Made by a program: the position numbers and the translations under genes
Notes under the pieces: model-generated
Told to the model about the DNA's origin: nothing
What the model saw: the letters and a program-made list of their open reading frames with translations, nothing else
The model's database searches: none
Source of the DNA: Pararhodobacter sp. SW119
Lineage (GTDB): Bacteria > Pseudomonadota > Alphaproteobacteria > Rhodobacterales > Rhodobacteraceae
DNA length: 64,000 bases
Reading direction: 5' to 3'
Assembly: GCF_017811755.1 (NCBI RefSeq)
Contig: NZ_JADDJF010000005.1
Coordinates: 105,315-169,314, forward strand
In this document: in pieces, positions 60,836 through 64,000 of the stretch
How the letters are laid out: every line of letters starts with the position of its first letter
Numbering within the stretch: the stretch's first letter is position 1

Positions 60836-62494
60836 TCAGGACGGGTCGCGCCACCGATTGACCATGGGATAGCGCCGGTCCAGCCAGAAGGCGCGCGGCG
60901 TCAGCCGGACCCCGGGCGCGGCCTGGTAGCGTTTCCATTCGGAAATGTAGAGCAGATGCTCGATCCGCCGCACCGTGTCGCGGTCCATACCCTCCGCCAC
61001 CAGTTCACCGACCGAGGCGTCGCGCTCGACCAGCCCCTCCAGGATCGCGTCGAGCACGTCATAGGGCGGCAGGCTGTCCTCGTCGCGCTGGTTCGCGCGC
61101 AACTCGGCGGTGGGGGGCTTGGTGATGATCCGCGGCGGGATCACTTCGCCGGCTGGGGCCTTCATCCACGGCCGGTGGGTCGCGTTGCGCCAGCGGCAGG
61201 TCTCGAACACGCGGGTCTTGTAGAGGTCCTTGATCGGGTTGAAGCCGCCGTTCATGTCGCCGTAGATCGTGGCGTAGCCCACCGCCACCTCGGACTTGTT
61301 GCCGGTGGTCAGCAGCATCGCCCCGGTCTTGTTCGACAGCGCCATCAGCAGCAGGCCGCGCAGGCGGGACTGGATGTTCTCCTCGGTCACGTCCTCGGGC
61401 AGCCCTTCGAACAGCGGGCCCAGCGCCTGCGTCACCGACCCCTGCGCCCCGGTGATCGCCACCTCGTCCAGCTTGCAGCCCAACGCCTTCGCCACGCCCG
61501 CCGCATCCTCCAGCGAGTCGGTCGAGGTGAAGCGCGAGGGTAGCATGACGCAGCGCAGGTTTTCCGGCCCCAGCGCGTCGGCGGCGATGGCCGCGACGAT
61601 GGCCGAATCGATCCCGCCGGATAGCCCCAAAAGCGCCTTCTTGAACCCCGACTTGCCCAGATAGTCGCGCGTGCCCACGACCATCGCGTGGTAGTCCCGC
61701 TCGATCGGGTCGGGCAGCGGCGCCAGTTCCGACGGCTCGGCGCGCCAGCCCTCGGGCGTCTCGCTGAAATCGATGTGGCGCAGATGTTCCTCGAACCCCG
61801 GCAGCAGCGCGACCATCCGACCGCCCGGGTTCAGCACGAAGGACGCGCCGTCGAATACCTGGTCGTCCTGCCCGCCGACCATGTTCAGGTAGACCAGCGG
61901 CAACCCCGTCTCGACCACCCGCGCGACCATGTGCCCCATGCGCACGTCGAAGCGCCCGCGCGCGTGCGGCGAACCGTTCGGTACCAGCAGGATCTGCGCC
62001 CCCGACTCGGCCTGCGCCTCGGCCACGTCGTCGTGCCAGGCATCCTCGCAGATCGGCGTGCCGATGCGCAGCGGCCCCACCCGGTAGGGGCCCGAGATGT
62101 CCCCCGATGTATAGATGCGGCGCTCGTCGAAAACCTGTTCGTTCGGCAGGTGGTGCTTGCGCAGAACCGCCGCGATCCGCCCCCCCTGCAGCACGTACCA
62201 CGCATTGTAGATCCGCCCGCCTTCCGCATGCGGCGCGCCGATCCCCAGCGCCGGGCCGTCGGCGCACCGCTCGGCCAACTGGCGCACATGCGCCATCGCA
62301 TCGCGCGTGAAGGCTGTCTTCAGCACCAGATCCTGCGGCTGGTATCCGGTCAGGAACATCTCGGGCAGCGCCACCATGTCGGCGCCGGCGTCGCGCGCCG
62401 CCTCCCAGGCGGCGTGGGCCTTGTCGGCATTGGCCTGCAGGGCGCCGACCGTGGGGTTCAACTGCGCAAGCGTCAGGCGAAAGGTGGCGGCCAT
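60836..62494 (-). CDS. nadE: Glutamine-dependent NAD+ synthetase
   Basis: 552 residues in two domains. The N-terminal nitrilase-like glutaminase has the triad Glu45 (PEMFLTGY), Lys113 (LRKHHLPN) and Cys149 (TPICEDAW). The C-terminal synthetase begins near residue 285 with the P-loop LLGLSGGIDSA. It makes NAD from deamido-NAD using glutamine as the nitrogen donor. It is monocistronic on the minus strand. Confidence 0.96.
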   Translation of the reverse strand: MAATFRLTLAQLNPTVGALQANADKAHAAWEAARDAGADMVALPEMFLTGYQPQDLVLKTAFTRDAMAHVRQLAERCADGPALGIGAPHAEGGRIYNAWYVLQGGRIAAVLRKHHLPNEQVFDERRIYTSGDISGPYRVGPLRIGTPICEDAWHDDVAEAQAESGAQILLVPNGSPHARGRFDVRMGHMVARVVETGLPLVYLNMVGGQDDQVFDGASFVLNPGGRMVALLPGFEEHLRHIDFSETPEGWRAEPSELAPLPDPIERDYHAMVVGTRDYLGKSGFKKALLGLSGGIDSAIVAAIAADALGPENLRCVMLPSRFTSTDSLEDAAGVAKALGCKLDEVAITGAQGSVTQALGPLFEGLPEDVTEENIQSRLRGLLLMALSNKTGAMLLTTGNKSEVAVGYATIYGDMNGGFNPIKDLYKTRVFETCRWRNATHRPWMKAPAGEVIPPRIITKPPTAELRANQRDEDSLPPYDVLDAILEGLVERDASVGELVAEGMDRDTVRRIEHLLYISEWKRYQAAPGVRLTPRAFWLDRRYPMVNRWRDPS

Positions 62495-62673
62495 GATCTG
62501 CCTTCCGATCTGCGGGACCTCTGCGGCCTAGATAGCAGTTTGGCGGGCGGGGGAAAGACCCGCGCCACCGGGTTAAGAATTCCTTGTGATCACGTCTTTT
62601 CCGGTTGCTTTACAATATTTTGGTCGATTGTCCGCTGGCGGACGCCCCAGCTTGCACCCGCTTTCCGGCTCGG

Positions 62674-63012
62674 TCAGACCCGGATCACGTAGTCCTTGCG
62701 CGTCGTCTCCACGACCTCCCAGTTGCCGCGAAAGCCGGGACGGATGATGATCGCGTCGCCCGCCCGCAGGTGCTGGGCCGCGCCGGAGTCCGCGGTCAGG
62801 ATCGAATGACCGGACAGGATGCGGCAGTATTCCCACTCCTCGTATTCCACCCGCCACTTGCCCGGCGTCGACTGCCAGATGCCGGCGTAAAGCCCGTCCG
62901 CCTCCTCGATGTCCCAGCTGGTGAAGACGGGCTCGCCGGCGATGAGCCTCTCGGGCGCGGGGGCCGAGGTTTCGGGCACGGCGGCGGCGGGTTCGAGGCG
63001 GATGAAATGCAT
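62674..63012 (-). CDS. Small cupin-like protein (DUF861 type)
   Basis: 112 residues, one cupin barrel: WQSTPGKWRVEYEEWEYCRILSGHSILTADSG and RAGDAIIIRPGFRGNWEVVETTRKDYVI. The family includes ethanolamine utilisation EutQ-like and ureidoglycine-like cupins; the role here is unknown. ATG 63012 follows GGAGGG; the frame continues upstream to 63789 only as a shadow of the crotonase gene. Confidence 0.85.
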   Translation of the reverse strand: MHFIRLEPAAAVPETSAPAPERLIAGEPVFTSWDIEEADGLYAGIWQSTPGKWRVEYEEWEYCRILSGHSILTADSGAAQHLRAGDAIIIRPGFRGNWEVVETTRKDYVIRV

Positions 63013-63126
63013 GTGCCCTCCGGTATTGGGGGGCCAGTCTGCCCCAGCCCGCTGCGCAAGGCCAGTGCGCGCTGGACATTCGGCCCCGCGCCCGCCTAAC
63101 GTCGCGCCGCAATTCGGAGGGGTAAC

Positions 63127-63930
63127 ATGGCACGCATCGAGGATCTGACGCTGTCGCATCTGCGGGTGGAAATGGACGCGGACGGGATCGCGACGGTGAC
63201 GCTGGACCGGGCGGAAAAGCGCAACGCGCTGAACGCCGCCACGGTCGAGGATCTGATCGCGGTCTTTTCCACCCTGCCGCGCGCGGGCGCCCGCGCCGCC
63301 GTCCTGCGCGGCGACGGCACGCATTTCTGCGCCGGCCTCGACCTGGTCGAACACCTGCACGAGGATCGCCGGCCCGAGGACTTCATGCATATCTGCCTGC
63401 GCTGGCACGAGGCGTTCAACAAGATGGAATACGGCGGCGTTCCGATCATCGCCGCGCTCAAGGGCGCGGTAGTCGGCGGCGGGCTGGAACTGGCCAGCGC
63501 CGCCCATATCCGCGTCGCCGATCCGACGACCTATTTCGCCCTGCCCGAGGGGCAGCGCGGCCTTTTCACCGGCGGCGGCGCGACGATCCGGGTGACCGAC
63601 CTGGTCGGCAAGGCGCGGATGATCGACATGATGCTGACCGGCCGCGTCTATCAGGGCGAGGAAGCCGTCTCGGTGGGGCTGGCGCAGTACCTCGTCGATC
63701 ACAGCGAGGCGAAAGCCTACGACATCGCGCGCACCGCGGCCGCGAACCCGCCGCTGTCGAACTTCGCCATCTGCTCGGCCGTCAGCCACATGCAGAACAT
63801 GTCGGCGCTGGACGCGGCCTATGCCGAATCGGTGGTGGCAGGCATCGTGAACACCCAGCCGGCCAGCCGCGACCGGCTGCGCGCTTTTGCCGACAAGTCC
63901 GCCGCCCGCGTCCGTCCCGCCGCGGGCTGA
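63127..63930 (+). CDS. Enoyl-CoA hydratase/isomerase (crotonase) family protein
   Basis: 267 residues. The oxyanion-hole segments are HFCAGLDL and [14 protein letters not shown], and the catalytic Glu is in [13 protein letters not shown]. The family hydrates or isomerises acyl-CoA substrates; which one is not evident. ATG 63127 follows GGAGGGG. It diverges from the cupin gene by about 114 bases. The final 70 bases of the window carry nothing recognisable. Confidence 0.9.
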   Translation: MARIEDLTLSHLRVEMDADGIATVTLDRAEKRNALNAATVEDLIAVFSTLPRAGARAAVLRGDGTHFCAGLDLVEHLHEDRRPEDFMHICLRWHEAFNKMEYGGVPIIAALKGAVVGGGLELASAAHIRVADPTTYFALPEGQRGLFTGGGATIRVTDLVGKARMIDMMLTGRVYQGEEAVSVGLAQYLVDHSEAKAYDIARTAAANPPLSNFAICSAVSHMQNMSALDAAYAESVVAGIVNTQPASRDRLRAFADKSAARVRPAAG

Positions 63931-64000
63931 GGCGACCGCCCGCCCCCACGCGGTGCTCCGGAAAACAGCGCGCGGCGGCTCACCCCAACGAGGGGGGAGC

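Overview
The window is high-GC chromosomal DNA from an alphaproteobacterium, most likely a marine-type member of the Rhodobacterales (Rhodobacteraceae or Paracoccaceae). Pointers are the dense GC-rich coding on both strands, an XrtD-type exosortase fused to EpsI (a form known from Rhodobacterales), a full CtrA box (TTAA-N7-TTAA), PotABCD-like and Dpp-like transporters of the roseobacter type, a TAXI-type solute-binding protein and Co-type nitrile hydratase genes. About 51 protein genes are supported. I saw no tRNA, rRNA, CRISPR array or intact insertion sequence. All product names come from reading the translated sequence, without database searches.

Layout. 1-10.4 kb: the 3'-truncated tamA (outer-membrane assembly) facing a fosmidomycin-resistance-type MFS pump, then ahcY, a multi-PAS hybrid histidine kinase, a compact cobalt-type nitrile hydratase operon (alpha, beta, small activator) and an orphan pcaB. 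10.5-14.1 kb: a very large beta-helix surface protein with a Pro/Glu-rich stalk that is split by a single-base frameshift. 14.5-20.9 kb: an M19 dipeptidase facing a complete peptide ABC importer operon. 21.1-23.2 kb: trpA and ychF. 23.5-28.7 kb: an ExeA-like ATPase converging on a CtrA-box-controlled pair, a periplasmic coiled-coil protein and a TAXI binding protein.

28.9-37.7 kb: arginase and ornithine cyclodeaminase, a DCC thiol protein with a membrane-anchored MoeB/ThiF-like enzyme, then a four-gene polyamine-type ABC importer. 37.7-45.6 kb: a long minus-strand run holding selO, a phosphodiester glycosidase, rbfA, a MATE pump, a NicO-type metal exporter, LYS1-type saccharopine dehydrogenase, free methionine sulfoxide reductase and lrgB/lrgA.

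45.7-54.7 kb is the most accessory-looking part: an NlpC/P60-like orphan, a cluster of hairpins, a MerR-DUF433/DUF5615 toxin-antitoxin-like pair, a MarR-controlled hmgA, a large inverted repeat, a ParB-like protein, a lower-GC DUF4238 gene, a DUF2383 protein and a CHAD protein. 54.8-59 kb holds the exosortase locus (XrtD-EpsI and a TPR lipoprotein). 59.4-64 kb returns to housekeeping genes: rhlE-like helicase, nadE, a small cupin protein and a crotonase.

The gene set describes a nutritionally versatile heterotroph with peptide and polyamine uptake, arginine, aromatic (homogentisate, protocatechuate branch) and nitrile catabolism, and an exosortase-based surface-protein or exopolysaccharide system.
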